Source: Pseudomonas sp. A-RE-19
Lineage (GTDB): Bacteria > Pseudomonadota > Gammaproteobacteria > Pseudomonadales > Pseudomonadaceae
Assembly: GCF_019956555.1 (NCBI RefSeq)
Contig: NZ_JAHBDQ010000013.1
Span: forward strand, 1-64,000
Direction of reading: 5' to 3'
Length of the DNA stretch: 64,000 nt
Shown here in pieces: positions 28,296 through 36,093 of the stretch (its first letter is position 1; each line of letters opens with the position of its first letter). A program made the translations under genes and the position numbers. Under the pieces are notes generated by a model, which was not told where the DNA came from, searched no databases, and saw only the letters and a program-made list of their open reading frames with translations.

Positions 28296-29825
28296 TCAGC
28301 CCACATCCCGAATCAGGCGCCATGCCTCGTCCACCGACAGCGGTTGTTTCATCCGTTCGGCGAGCATTGCCATCGCCCGTTCCTGATCGCAGGCAACGGC
28401 CGCCGCGACCACACCGTTTTTGCCGAACAGGCCGATAAACGGTGGATGATTGGGGTCGCCCTTGAACTCGACCTCGTCCCAGGCCTCAGCGTGTCCGAGG
28501 TAGTCATAGTTTTTGCCGAAGTGCCAGGTCCAGAAATACGGTACATCGAGGTAGTGCTCGTCGCCGCCGAGCATATTGGTCGCCGCAATTCGCGCCTGCT
28601 GCTGGGCCAGGCGCCAGTGTTCGATCCGTTGGGGCTGGCCGTTGAGCGGGAAGGTCGCGATGTCGCCGACGGCCCAGAGCCCGTCGGTTACGCACATTCC
28701 GCCGTCGACCTTCAGCGACTGATCTTTTTCCTTTGGCAAATCGGCAAACGGGGCCGTTGCCGGGGTGACGCCAATGCCGACCAACACCAGATCCGCCGCA
28801 AAGCGCTGACCATTATCCAGCAGCACCGCTTCTACCTTGCCTGCGCCTTCGATCTGCGCGGCCTCGCCATCGGTGTGAAACCGCACACCGTTGGCCTCGT
28901 GCCGGGCACGAATCGCCTTGCCGACGGCATCACCGAATTGCGCTTCGAAAGGGATGGCATGGTGGGCCAGGACGGTGACCTCCAGGCCGTACTGACGCAG
29001 GGATGAAGCGGACTCCAGGGCAATGAAACTGTCGCCGATGATCACTGCGCGTTGACCGGGTTTCGACGCTGAAAGAATCTGCTGCGCCTGCGCTTTCGAA
29101 CGCAATACAAAGACCTGCGGCAGGTCAGCGCCGGGCAGCGACAGACGCTTGGGTGTGCCGCCCGTGGCGATCACTGCACCGTCATAGCTCAGCGATTGAC
29201 CATCAGCCAGGCGCACGGTCCGGTTCGATGCATCCAGGCTCGTCACTTCGCCGTTTATTCGTTCAATGCGTTGTTCACGATAAAAACTTTCATCACGCAG
29301 CGGTGGGACTTCGTCCAGCGGCATCTCCCCGGCAATCACGAATTTGCTCAATACCGTACGGTCGTAACCGGACTCGGCTTCACGATCGATCAGCAGCACC
29401 CGGCCGCCGAAGCCTTTCTCCCGCAGCGCCGCAGCGCAGGCGGTACCTGCGGCGCCGGCACCGATGATCACAAAGGTTCGCTTATCGTCCGCCGGTGGCG
29501 TGCTGGCGGTGGGCATCGGCTGGTTGTCGACCCAGACCTCATCGTCGCGAATTTCAAGGGGATAGCGTCGCAGGCTGTCCAGGGACGGCGGCTCGCACAA
29601 CGCGCCGTCTTCGAGTCGATACGCTGCCTTGTGCCACGGGCAGATCAGCCGTCCGTGACACAACGCCCCTTTGGCCAGCGGTGCCCCGGCGTGAGGACAT
29701 CTGCCCTGATAGGCGCGCAATTGATCGCCGACCCGCAGCAAGACGATTTTTGTGCCTTCGATCCGAACTTCAAGGCCACGGTCTTGGGGCACATCGGCAA
29801 AACGGGCGACGCGATGCAGTGCCAT
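28296..29825 (-). CDS. Rieske-domain FAD/NAD(P)H oxidoreductase (AIF-like)
   Basis: The 509-residue product has an N-terminal Rieske [2Fe-2S] domain with CPHAG (Cys43, His45) and CPWHK (Cys62, His65). A pyridine nucleotide-disulfide reductase fold follows: FAD motif VIIGAGAAGTACAAAL (from about residue 116), NAD motif RAVIIGDSFIALESA, and GLWAVGDIA for the second FAD contact. The arrangement is that of AIFL-type proteins and of ferredoxin reductases fused to a Rieske domain. It probably moves electrons from NAD(P)H to a partner, but no oxygenase gene is beside it, so the acceptor is unknown. Confidence 0.88.
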   Translation of the reverse strand: MALHRVARFADVPQDRGLEVRIEGTKIVLLRVGDQLRAYQGRCPHAGAPLAKGALCHGRLICPWHKAAYRLEDGALCEPPSLDSLRRYPLEIRDDEVWVDNQPMPTASTPPADDKRTFVIIGAGAAGTACAAALREKGFGGRVLLIDREAESGYDRTVLSKFVIAGEMPLDEVPPLRDESFYREQRIERINGEVTSLDASNRTVRLADGQSLSYDGAVIATGGTPKRLSLPGADLPQVFVLRSKAQAQQILSASKPGQRAVIIGDSFIALESASSLRQYGLEVTVLAHHAIPFEAQFGDAVGKAIRARHEANGVRFHTDGEAAQIEGAGKVEAVLLDNGQRFAADLVLVGIGVTPATAPFADLPKEKDQSLKVDGGMCVTDGLWAVGDIATFPLNGQPQRIEHWRLAQQQARIAATNMLGGDEHYLDVPYFWTWHFGKNYDYLGHAEAWDEVEFKGDPNHPPFIGLFGKNGVVAAAVACDQERAMAMLAERMKQPLSVDEAWRLIRDVG

Positions 29826-29965
29826 GATCGATCTCCAGGCAAGTGTTTCACTTAGGAGTTTGGCGCTTATTCCGAGGTTCAGCCAATTCCTGCTGCCACC
29901 GCACGAACGGTCCGGCTATAGTTTGCGAGCCGACGACGGCCCCACCCCGCACAAGGTGCTCCGGT

Positions 29966-30556
29966 ATGACCCGATTGACCTCATTGAACCCTTGGCTGGC
30001 GGCCGTTGCAGTCGCCTTTTGCGTGCAGTTTCCGGCACAGGCCCAGGCACAGGCCCAAACCCAAGCCCAAGCCCAGGAACATTTCACCCTCAACATTCCC
30101 GGTGTTTCGGACAATCGTCTGTTCACGTCCATCGCGGCCAGCGATGCCGCCGGTTGCGGCGGCAAAAACCAGTCCCCGGCCCTGAGCTGGAACGCCGGCC
30201 CTCCCGGCACCCTCAGCTACGCCATCGTCATGTACGACCCGGATGGCCAGAAAGGCCTGGGCGTCGATCACTGGATTCACTACGGCATCAAAGCCGCGAC
30301 GCGTCAGATCCCGGCCGGTGTCGGCGCCAAATCCGCCTTCGAAGGCGTAGGCGGCACTAACGTCAAAGGCACCACCACCTACATTGGCCCTTGCCCGCCC
30401 ATCGGTGACAGCCCCCATCACTACATCATCCAGATCTACGCCCTGGACCTGGCGCCCGATGCCTTGCCTGCCGGCCTGACCCGCGCGCAGCTGATGGAAC
30501 AGATCAAAGGCCATGTGCTGAAAAACAGCAGCGTGGTGCGGCGTTATCACCGCTGA
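29966..30556 (+). CDS. YbhB/YbcL-type PEBP-like secreted protein
   Basis: The 196-residue protein has a signal peptide and then an Ala-Gln dipeptide run. The PEBP/Raf kinase inhibitor-like fold is shown by SPALSWNAGPPGTLSYAIVMYDPD, the DHWIHYGI loop and YIGPCPPIGDSPHHYIIQIYALD. It is predicted to be periplasmic; bacterial members have no firmly known activity. The ATG at 29966 follows AAGGTG and starts exactly at a signal peptide; a frame from 29843 is open but lacks one. Confidence 0.85.
   Translation: MTRLTSLNPWLAAVAVAFCVQFPAQAQAQAQTQAQAQEHFTLNIPGVSDNRLFTSIAASDAAGCGGKNQSPALSWNAGPPGTLSYAIVMYDPDGQKGLGVDHWIHYGIKAATRQIPAGVGAKSAFEGVGGTNVKGTTTYIGPCPPIGDSPHHYIIQIYALDLAPDALPAGLTRAQLMEQIKGHVLKNSSVVRRYHR
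30035..30078 (+). repeat. Short Ala-Gln coding repeat
   Basis: Alternating GCN and CAR codons encode about seven Ala-Gln pairs just after the signal peptide. The copy number is likely to be variable. Confidence 0.7.
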
Positions 30557-30694
30557 AGATTTTTTCTGGTGCTTTAACCCGAACCTGCCGGGCTGTCCGT
30601 CTCAGAGGATGAATGAGTCAAATTCCTCCTGAGGTCAGCCCCCATGTCCCTCTGCAGGCCCGACTCAAGACAGAAGAAATGAGGTGAATGGCCG

Positions 30695-30973
30695 TTGGCA
30701 AATTTGGCATCGACACCCGAAAGCGCGCACTATCGGCCTATAGCCGATGCGTTGGAGGATGCCGTGGCCCAAAAAATCGACCGCATCGCCCAAATGCTCA
30801 ACTGCCCGGTGAAGGGGGAGGAATTGCGGCGAGCAGTGACTGAGAGTCGTAAGGAGTTTCTGCTGGCGAAGCAGGCAGAAGAAGCGCTTGAAGAAGACGT
30901 TCTTGATGATGAGCTGATCGAGGACGAAGAAGACGATGATGAGTACGACGAGTTTGATTGGACTACCGAATGA
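30695..30973 (+). CDS. Small acidic protein of unknown function
   Basis: The 92-residue product has a basic/helical middle (EELRRAVTESRKEFLLAKQAEEALEED) and a strongly acidic tail of Asp and Glu ending EFDWTTE. The TTG start at 30695 has GAGGTG about 8 bases upstream; no ATG serves this frame near there, so the start is uncertain. No family is recognised. The 3' two thirds, with its terminator, is duplicated about 3 kb downstream beside tRNA-Arg, which makes this the intact copy of the pair. Confidence 0.6.
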   Translation: MANLASTPESAHYRPIADALEDAVAQKIDRIAQMLNCPVKGEELRRAVTESRKEFLLAKQAEEALEEDVLDDELIEDEEDDDEYDEFDWTTE

Positions 30974-30999
30974 AAAAACCGCTTCGGCGGTTTTTTTGT
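30972..30999 (+). terminator. Rho-independent terminator
   Basis: CCGC-TTCG-GCGG stem preceded by an A run and followed by seven T, directly after the acidic protein gene. The same structure recurs at about 33951-33977. Confidence 0.85.
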
Positions 31000-31048
31000 A
31001 CTCACAAAAAAGCCCCAGACCCTAAGATCTGAGGCGTTTCTACATAGG

Positions 31049-31093
31049 GCGCACCAGGCAGGATTCGAACCCACGACCCCTGCCTTCAGGAGT
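31049..31093 (-). pseudogene. 3' fragment of tRNA-Arg (att-like remnant)
   Basis: It matches the acceptor, T-arm and anticodon 3' stem of the intact tRNA at 34032-34108 but breaks off at the anticodon loop. The end reads GGGCGC in place of TGGTGC, so it lacks the encoded CCA. It cannot fold into a tRNA and marks the left junction of the inserted segment. Confidence 0.75.
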
Positions 31094-31144
31094 CCTGAAA
31101 GTCGACGTTTAGAATCAATACGTTAGCGCGGACCAGCTGTGAGG

Positions 31145-31163
31145 GAAATAGGGGACAGACCAC
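31145..31163 (+). repeat. 19-nt direct repeat, left copy
   Basis: GAAATAGGGGACAGACCAC occurs here and again at 33702-33720, just inside both ends of the inserted segment and in the same orientation. I recall similar motifs near mobile DNA in gamma-proteobacteria, but that is memory, not proof. Confidence 0.75.
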
Positions 31164-31200
31164 GTTTTCTAAAGCAGAGATTCAACGTCGAGATCGCTGT

Positions 31201-31353
31201 GTCAATAACAACGGTGAAGCACCGCAGGGGGTGGTGAAGCGCTCCTTTGCTTGGCTGGAGAAGTGCAGGCGATTGTGGAAAAACTGCGAGCGTAGACTCA
31301 ACACCAGTTTGCAGTTCATCCATTTGGCCTTTCTCGTTCTACTGCTCAAGATC
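31201..31353 (+). pseudogene. Remnant of an IS5-type transposase 3' end
   Basis: The translation in one frame gives the C-terminal end of a DDE transposase: VVKRSFAWLEKCRRLWKNC followed by ERRLNTSLQFIHLAFLVLLLK. In complete elements this VERSFAWL...RRL region carries the last catalytic Glu. No upstream part, no start and no inverted repeat pair remains. It is a relic within the inserted segment. Confidence 0.75.
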
Positions 31354-31365
31354 GCAAACAGGCTC

Positions 31366-31983
31366 TTAGGCGAATGCCAGCACCTCATGCAAAGGCCGAC
31401 GCACTTTTTGCGGCCAGTTGCCGGCGGCCGGGTAGCCAGCGGTGACCAGCATGACCGGCAGTTCATTGGCCCCTAGGTCGAACTCTCGCGTCACGCCCTC
31501 GGCATCGAAGCCGCTCATGGCCCCGCTGGCCAGGCCCATGCCTTGAGCCGCCAACATCAGCGTCATGGCGGTGAGGGAGGCCGAACGCAGCGCCTCGTCG
31601 CGTTGCAGCTGCGGATTGCCCGCGTGGGATTCGCTGGCCATGGCCGCCCAGCCCTGGAGGGTGGCGGGCGGCAGAATGCCGGCGTCGACCGAGGGCTGCA
31701 GCATCTGCGGCAGCGTCTCGTGGGCCGCCAGGGTGCCACAGATGATAAAGGTCACGGGGGCGTCCAGCACTTGGCGCTGCTGGTAGGCCACGGCATGCAA
31801 GCGGGCCTTGGCTGCGTCCGAGCGCACCGCGACAAATTTCCAGTTCTGCAGGTTGTAGGCCGAGGGCGCGCGGGTGGCCAGCTGCACCAACTCGCGGATG
31901 ACCGACTCGGGCAGATCGCGACCGGCCTGATAACGGGTGGTGGAAACTCGCGACTCGATAAGGTCCTTGATGGCAGTGTTCAT
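31366..31983 (-). CDS. Nitroreductase-family flavoprotein
   Basis: A 205-residue FMN-dependent NAD(P)H oxidoreductase of the nitroreductase fold: ESRVSTTRYQAGRDLP at the FMN phosphate site, ATRAPSAYNLQNWKFVAVRS, AAQGMGLASGAMSGFD, and a C-terminal basic PQKVRRPLHEVL. The substrate is unknown; enzymes of this type reduce nitroaromatics, quinones or flavins. It overlaps the EamA gene by 4 bases and is probably cotranscribed with it from the MarR-controlled intergenic region. It lies inside the tRNA-Arg insertion. Confidence 0.88.
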   Translation of the reverse strand: MNTAIKDLIESRVSTTRYQAGRDLPESVIRELVQLATRAPSAYNLQNWKFVAVRSDAAKARLHAVAYQQRQVLDAPVTFIICGTLAAHETLPQMLQPSVDAGILPPATLQGWAAMASESHAGNPQLQRDEALRSASLTAMTLMLAAQGMGLASGAMSGFDAEGVTREFDLGANELPVMLVTAGYPAAGNWPQKVRRPLHEVLAFA

Positions 31984-32915
31984 AGCATTCTCCGTTGCAC
32001 AGGGTTTTCTAGAGTGGATAAATCAGTGGGCGTTTGGCTGGCCGGCGAGCCTGAGGTCGATGCCCATTGCACCACCAGGATGCTGCCCAGCACTGTGATC
32101 AGCCCCAGCAGCGCCAGGCCGGTGATGCTCTGTTCCAGCAGCGCCCAACCCAGTAGTACGGCCACCAGCGGGCTGAGCAAGCCCAGTGATGACACCGCCA
32201 CCGGCGCCAACCGGGCAATCCCGCGAAACCACAGCACATAGGCCAGCAGCGCGCCGAACAGCGACAGGTAGGCGTAACCCAACCACTGGCTGAGGCTTAG
32301 GCTCGGCAGCGGTGGATCGACCAGCCAGGCCAGCGGCAGCAGCAACAGGCCGCCCACCAGCAGCTGCCAGCCGGTAAAGGCCAGCAGCGGTATCGCCAGC
32401 TGCCAGCGCCGTGTCAGGTAGGTGCCGACCGCCATGCAGGCGGTGCCGATAAAGGCCGCGGTTATGCCGATCGGGTCCCAAGAGGCGCCCGGCGCCAGCA
32501 GCAGCGCGGCCATCCCGACTATCCCCAGCACGCTGGCGCCGGCCGCCAGATAAGACGGGCATTGGCGGTCCAGTGTCCATACCAGGCCCATCACCAGCAG
32601 CGGTTGGATGGCCCCGACCACGGCAGCCAGGCCGCCGGGCAAGCGGTAGGCGGCGACAAACAGCAGGGCTTGGAAGAAGCCGATATTCAGCGCCGCCAGT
32701 ATCATCAGGCGCAGCCATTCGGCGCGTTTGGGCAGATGCCGGCTGTACAGCACCAGCAACAGACCGGCCGGCAACGCGCGCAGCAAGGCGGCGGTAAAGG
32801 GGCGATTCACTGGCAAGAGTTCGGTGGTGACTATATAGGTCGAGCCCCAGATGGCCGGGGCCAGCGCCGTGCTTAGGATGTCCAGCCAGGAACTGCGGGT
32901 GCTTAACTTGTTCAT
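31980..32915 (-). CDS. EamA/DMT-family transporter
   Basis: About 311 residues with ten predicted membrane helices in two EamA repeats: ALAPAIWGSTYIVTTELLP begins the first and GYAYLSLFGALLAYVLWFRGI lies in the second. It is an inner membrane drug/metabolite exporter candidate. The ATG at 32915 is preferred because GAGA stands 8 bases upstream; the ATG at 32930 lies inside the operator palindrome. It is divergent from the marR gene and controlled with it by inference. Confidence 0.85.
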   Translation of the reverse strand: MNKLSTRSSWLDILSTALAPAIWGSTYIVTTELLPVNRPFTAALLRALPAGLLLVLYSRHLPKRAEWLRLMILAALNIGFFQALLFVAAYRLPGGLAAVVGAIQPLLVMGLVWTLDRQCPSYLAAGASVLGIVGMAALLLAPGASWDPIGITAAFIGTACMAVGTYLTRRWQLAIPLLAFTGWQLLVGGLLLLPLAWLVDPPLPSLSLSQWLGYAYLSLFGALLAYVLWFRGIARLAPVAVSSLGLLSPLVAVLLGWALLEQSITGLALLGLITVLGSILVVQWASTSGSPASQTPTDLSTLENPVQRRML

Positions 32916-32918
32916 GTA

Positions 32919-32940
32919 TTTATCTCGCATTCAAGATAAA
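32919..32940. promoter_or_regulatory. MarR operator site 1
   Basis: A near-palindrome with TTTATCT and TCAAGATAAA halves, right at the start of the EamA gene. The same sequence pattern recurs 39 bases away as site 2. Confidence 0.65.
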
Positions 32941-32957
32941 ATGAAGGCTAATAGTAT

Positions 32958-32979
32958 TTTATCTTTGATTCAAGATAAA
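32958..32979. promoter_or_regulatory. MarR operator site 2
   Basis: TTTATCTTTGATTCAAGATA-type palindrome 17 bases before the marR ATG. Two equal sites in one divergent promoter region suggest that one regulator controls both directions. Confidence 0.65.
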
Positions 32980-32995
32980 TCTTGAGGGGTAGAAC

Positions 32996-33508
32996 ATGAC
33001 AACCGAACGACAGGCCGATGCGGTCGACATAATTCTTCGACAGTGGCGCCGCGAGCGTCCGGATCTGGACGTTAGCCCCATGGGCACCATTGGCCGGGTC
33101 AAGCGCTGCTCGGTGCTGCTGCAGCGTGAACTGGCTAAGCTCTTCAGCACTTTCGGCCTGAACGCCTGGGAGTTCGATGTGCTGGCCACCCTGCGTCGAG
33201 CCGGCGCGCCTCACTGCCTGGCGCCGACCGCGCTGTTCTCGTCCTTGATGATCACCTCCGGCACCATGACCCGGCAGATGCAGCAGCTGGAGGCCGCCGG
33301 CTGGGTCAGCCGCACGCCCAACCCCAGTGACGCGCGCAGCCTGCTAGTGCAATTGACCCCGGCCGGGCTGGCGCTGATCGACCGCGCGGTGACCGCCCAT
33401 GTCGCCAACGAGGCGCGGATTCTGGCGCCTATAGCGGCGGCACAGCTGGCGCAGTTGGATGAGCGGCTATCGGAACTGTTGGCGGTCTTGGAACCGGCGG
33501 CCGAGTGA
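32996..33508 (+). CDS. MarR-family regulator of the nitroreductase/EamA genes
   Basis: A 170-residue winged-helix regulator with PTALFSSLMITSGTMTRQMQQLEAAGWVSR (recognition helix) and NPSDARSLLVQLTPAG (wing). The N-terminal extension of about 30 residues resembles the subgroup with RQWRRERPDLDVSPM. It is divergent from the transporter, with two palindromes between them, so autoregulation and control of the exporter/reductase pair are expected. It lies in the inserted segment. Confidence 0.85.
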   Translation: MTTERQADAVDIILRQWRRERPDLDVSPMGTIGRVKRCSVLLQRELAKLFSTFGLNAWEFDVLATLRRAGAPHCLAPTALFSSLMITSGTMTRQMQQLEAAGWVSRTPNPSDARSLLVQLTPAGLALIDRAVTAHVANEARILAPIAAAQLAQLDERLSELLAVLEPAAE

Positions 33509-33701
33509 TTTCTAAAAACCTGTTTATGACCTGCTGCGCGTCGGCGATACCGTGTTAAAAACAGCCTTAGAATGCTCATTTACAGCCCGTAAAATGCGCT
33601 TCTTCGGCTGCTTTTGCCTTGTCTCCTCTAGCTCGCGAGATCAGATTCTTAGCGCGGTGACGCGGCCGACGGCATGTGGTCGGCTGGTAGAAATAGGGAC
33701 A
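33509..33701. other. Non-coding right part of the insertion
   Basis: No convincing gene is seen. There are short frames without ribosome binding sites. It may be decayed mobile DNA, as suggested by the neighbouring direct repeat. Confidence 0.4.
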
Positions 33702-33720
33702 GAAATAGGGGACAGACCAC
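33702..33720 (+). repeat. 19-nt direct repeat, right copy
   Basis: Identical to 31145-31163. A shorter version (AGAAATAGGGACAG) stands directly before it, so the motif is partly doubled here. Confidence 0.75.
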
Positions 33721-33772
33721 AATTATTTTTATGGGTAAAAACGTGGGCTGTCCCCTGTTTTCTCTGTTTTCT

Positions 33773-33952
33773 CCAAATGCTCAATTGCCGGTGAAGGGGG
33801 AGGAATTGCGGCGAGCAGTGACTGAGAGTCGTAAGGAGTTTCTTCTGGCGAAGCAGGCAGAAGAAGCGCTTGAGGAAGACGTTCTTGATGATGAAGTGTT
33901 TGAGGACGAAGAGGATGATGATTACGACGAGTTTGACTGGACGACAGAATGA
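33773..33952 (+). pseudogene. 5'-truncated copy of the small acidic protein gene
   Basis: It encodes the last 53 or so residues of the protein at 30695-30973 (VKGEELRRAVTESRKEF onward) with a slightly different acidic tail. The original start region is missing. A base deletion near the junction (CCGG against CCCGG) puts the segment in another frame relative to the homologous upstream bases. A terminator follows. Confidence 0.7.
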
Positions 33953-33985
33953 AAAAACCGCTTTGGCGGTTTTTTTGTATCCACA

Positions 33986-34020
33986 AAAAAGCCCCAGACC
34001 CAACGGCCTGAGGCTTTCTC
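33986..34020 (-). terminator. Terminator of tRNA-Arg
   Basis: Read on the minus strand, GCCTCAGGCC / GGTCTGGGGC with a four-base loop is followed by six T, just past the tRNA 3' end. An imperfect copy lies at 31007-31037. Confidence 0.75.
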
Positions 34021-34031
34021 GTTTCTACATA

Positions 34032-34108
34032 TGGTGCACCAGGCGGGATTCGAACCCACGACCCCTGCCTTCGGAGGGCAGTACTCTATCCAGCTGAGCT
34101 ACTGGTGC
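34032..34108 (-). tRNA. tRNA-Arg (anticodon CCG)
   Basis: The minus strand gives a 77-nt cloverleaf including an encoded CCA. The anticodon loop CTCCGAA sits in the stem CTGCC/GGCAG, and the T-arm GGGTTCGAATCCC is perfect. The anticodon CCG reads CGG. A -10-like TATCAT lies about 13 bases upstream. tRNA genes are common integration targets, and a partial copy at 31049-31093 fits that. Confidence 0.93.
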
Positions 34109-34457
34109 GATGCGGGCGCCATGATACTCATATGCGTTGCGGGCGTCCATGCTGCTGAATCGTCTGCGTTTTTCAAAAGCGTAACCTGCGTTTGCTACGC
34201 TGATCAGAAAAAATAGGCTAATGCGCCGTTTTCGTTCTTTTTTTCGAACAGCCTATTGTCCTTTACCCCCTTTGATCCTAGGATTCGTTTGAGATTTCAA
34301 ACGCTCTTGTCTGGGTGCTGAACCGCACGAGTTCGTTCCGTGCGCTATTTATGTGCTTCAGCCCGGTGAATGATTTCCCTGACGGCAGCCTATAAGGCGC
34401 CTTTCTACAATCATAATTCGCTCCGCGCGTGCCGCGGTGCTGTTAAGGAAAGCCGAC
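34109..34457. promoter_or_regulatory. Intergenic region upstream of gabD
   Basis: No gene is seen. It holds an 8-bp inverted repeat AATAGGCT / AGCCTATT (34212-34219 and 34250-34257), a perfect palindrome ATCCTAGGAT (34275-34284), and GTTTGA-GATT-TCAAAC (34287-34302). The last two look like operators for gabD regulation, but no regulator gene is adjacent. Confidence 0.4.
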
Positions 34458-35900
34458 ATGCAGCTTAAAGACACCCAGTTGTTCCGCCAGCAAGCCTTTA
34501 TCGATGGCGCTTGGGTCGATGCGGACAACGGTCAGACGATCAAGGTCAATAACCCGGCCACGGGCGAAATTCTGGGCACTGTGCCGAAAATGGGCGCTGC
34601 CGAAACCCGCCGTGCGATCGAAGCCGCTAATAAAGCGCTGCCGGCCTGGCGTGCACTGACCGCCAAGGATCGTGCGAACAAGCTGCGTCGCTGGTTCGAG
34701 CTGATCATCGAGAACCAGGACGACCTGGCTCGCCTGATGACTCTGGAGCAGGGCAAGCCATTGGCTGAAGCCAAGGGCGAGATCGTTTACGCCGCTTCCT
34801 TTATCGAGTGGTTCGCCGAAGAAGCCAAGCGCGTTTACGGTGACGTGATTCCGGGCCACCAGCCAGACAAGCGCCTGATCGTGATCAAGCAGCCTATCGG
34901 CGTGACCGCAGCGATCACCCCGTGGAACTTCCCGGCCGCGATGATCACCCGTAAAGCCGGCCCGGCCCTGGCCGCTGGTTGCACCATGGTGCTCAAGCCT
35001 GCTTCGCAGACTCCGTTCTCGGCTTTCGCCCTGGCTGAACTGGCCCAGCGTGCCGGTATTCCGAACGGTGTGTTCAGTGTTGTGTCCGGCAGCGCCGGGG
35101 ACATCGGCAGCGAGCTGACCAGCAACCCGATCGTGCGCAAACTGTCCTTCACCGGCTCGACTGAAATCGGTCGTCAGCTGATGGCCGAATGCGCCAAGGA
35201 CATCAAGAAAGTCTCGCTGGAACTGGGCGGCAACGCGCCGTTCATCGTGTTCGACGACGCGGACCTGGATAAGGCCGTCGAAGGCGCGATCATTTCCAAG
35301 TACCGCAACAACGGCCAGACCTGCGTCTGTGCCAACCGCCTGTACATTCAGGATTCGGTCTACGACGCGTTCGCCGAGAAACTGAAAGTGGCCGTGGCCA
35401 AGCTCAAGATCGGTAACGGTCTGGAAGACGGCACCACTACTGGCCCGCTGATCGACGAAAAAGCCGTGGCCAAGGTTCAAGAGCACATTGCTGACGCCGT
35501 GAGCAAAGGCGCAACCGTGCTGTCCGGTGGCAAGGTGATGGAAGGTAACTTCTTCGAGCCGACCATCCTGACCAACGTGCCGAATAACGCTGCCGTGGCC
35601 AAGGAAGAAACCTTCGGCCCATTGGCGCCGCTGTTCCGCTTCAAAGATGAAGCCGATGTGATCGCGATGTCCAACGACACCGAGTTCGGTCTGGCCTCGT
35701 ACTTCTATGCTCGCGATCTGGGCCGTGTGTTCCGTGTGGCTGAAGCCCTGGAATACGGCATGGTTGGCGTCAACACCGGGTTGATCTCCAATGAAGTCGC
35801 GCCGTTCGGCGGCATCAAGGCATCGGGCCTGGGCCGTGAAGGCTCCAAGTACGGCATCGAGGATTACCTGGAAATCAAATACCTCTGTCTGGGTATCTAA
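34458..35900 (+). CDS. gabD: GabD, succinate-semialdehyde dehydrogenase [NADP+]
   Basis: The 480-residue aldehyde dehydrogenase has ITPWNFPAAMITRK (cofactor binding), FTGSTEIGRQL, LELGGNAPFIVF with the general-base Glu, and GQTCVCANR with the catalytic Cys. It oxidises succinate semialdehyde to succinate in GABA and related catabolism. The ATG at 34458 follows AAGGAA at a good distance; a longer frame starting at 34437 lacks a site. gabT follows in the same direction after 193 bases. Confidence 0.95.
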   Translation: MQLKDTQLFRQQAFIDGAWVDADNGQTIKVNNPATGEILGTVPKMGAAETRRAIEAANKALPAWRALTAKDRANKLRRWFELIIENQDDLARLMTLEQGKPLAEAKGEIVYAASFIEWFAEEAKRVYGDVIPGHQPDKRLIVIKQPIGVTAAITPWNFPAAMITRKAGPALAAGCTMVLKPASQTPFSAFALAELAQRAGIPNGVFSVVSGSAGDIGSELTSNPIVRKLSFTGSTEIGRQLMAECAKDIKKVSLELGGNAPFIVFDDADLDKAVEGAIISKYRNNGQTCVCANRLYIQDSVYDAFAEKLKVAVAKLKIGNGLEDGTTTGPLIDEKAVAKVQEHIADAVSKGATVLSGGKVMEGNFFEPTILTNVPNNAAVAKEETFGPLAPLFRFKDEADVIAMSNDTEFGLASYFYARDLGRVFRVAEALEYGMVGVNTGLISNEVAPFGGIKASGLGREGSKYGIEDYLEIKYLCLGI

Positions 35901-36093
35901 GCTCGGAAAACATAAGCAGGCATTGCTTCAAGCGTAAAGGGCACGAGAGCGCTGTCCCTTTGCGCCGCTTCAAACGGAATTTTCTCTGTGGCCGGGAAAG
36001 CTGTGGCAGTCGATCATCGCATGCTGCCGTAGTTGCCTCCCCGCCGCATTTTCCTTGAACCACGCCGCCCGATGAGCGGTGAATGAGGACACC

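Larger units (their letters stand above)
30790..31093 (+). repeat. Left copy of a 0.3-kb direct duplication flanking an insertion
   Basis: This stretch matches 33773-34077 in order: 3' part of the acidic gene, its terminator, the tRNA terminator and the 3' half of tRNA-Arg. Differences include an extra C at about 30806 and scattered substitutions near the tRNA end. Confidence 0.85.
33773..34077 (+). repeat. Right copy of the 0.3-kb direct duplication
   Basis: Homologous to 30790-31093. This copy continues into the complete tRNA-Arg gene, so it represents the original right side of the locus. Confidence 0.85.

Noticed and set aside
29843..29965. Longer N-terminus for the YbhB-like protein
   Set aside because: The extra residues have no signal peptide features and overlap the promoter region of the divergent reductase; the ATG at 29966 starts a proper signal peptide.
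31231..31476. 81-codon frame as a genuine small gene
   Set aside because: Its first 40 residues are the end of an IS5-type transposase and the rest runs antisense into the nitroreductase gene; annotated as a relic.
34031..34216. 61-codon plus-strand frame over the tRNA
   Set aside because: It is the complement of the tRNA-Arg gene.
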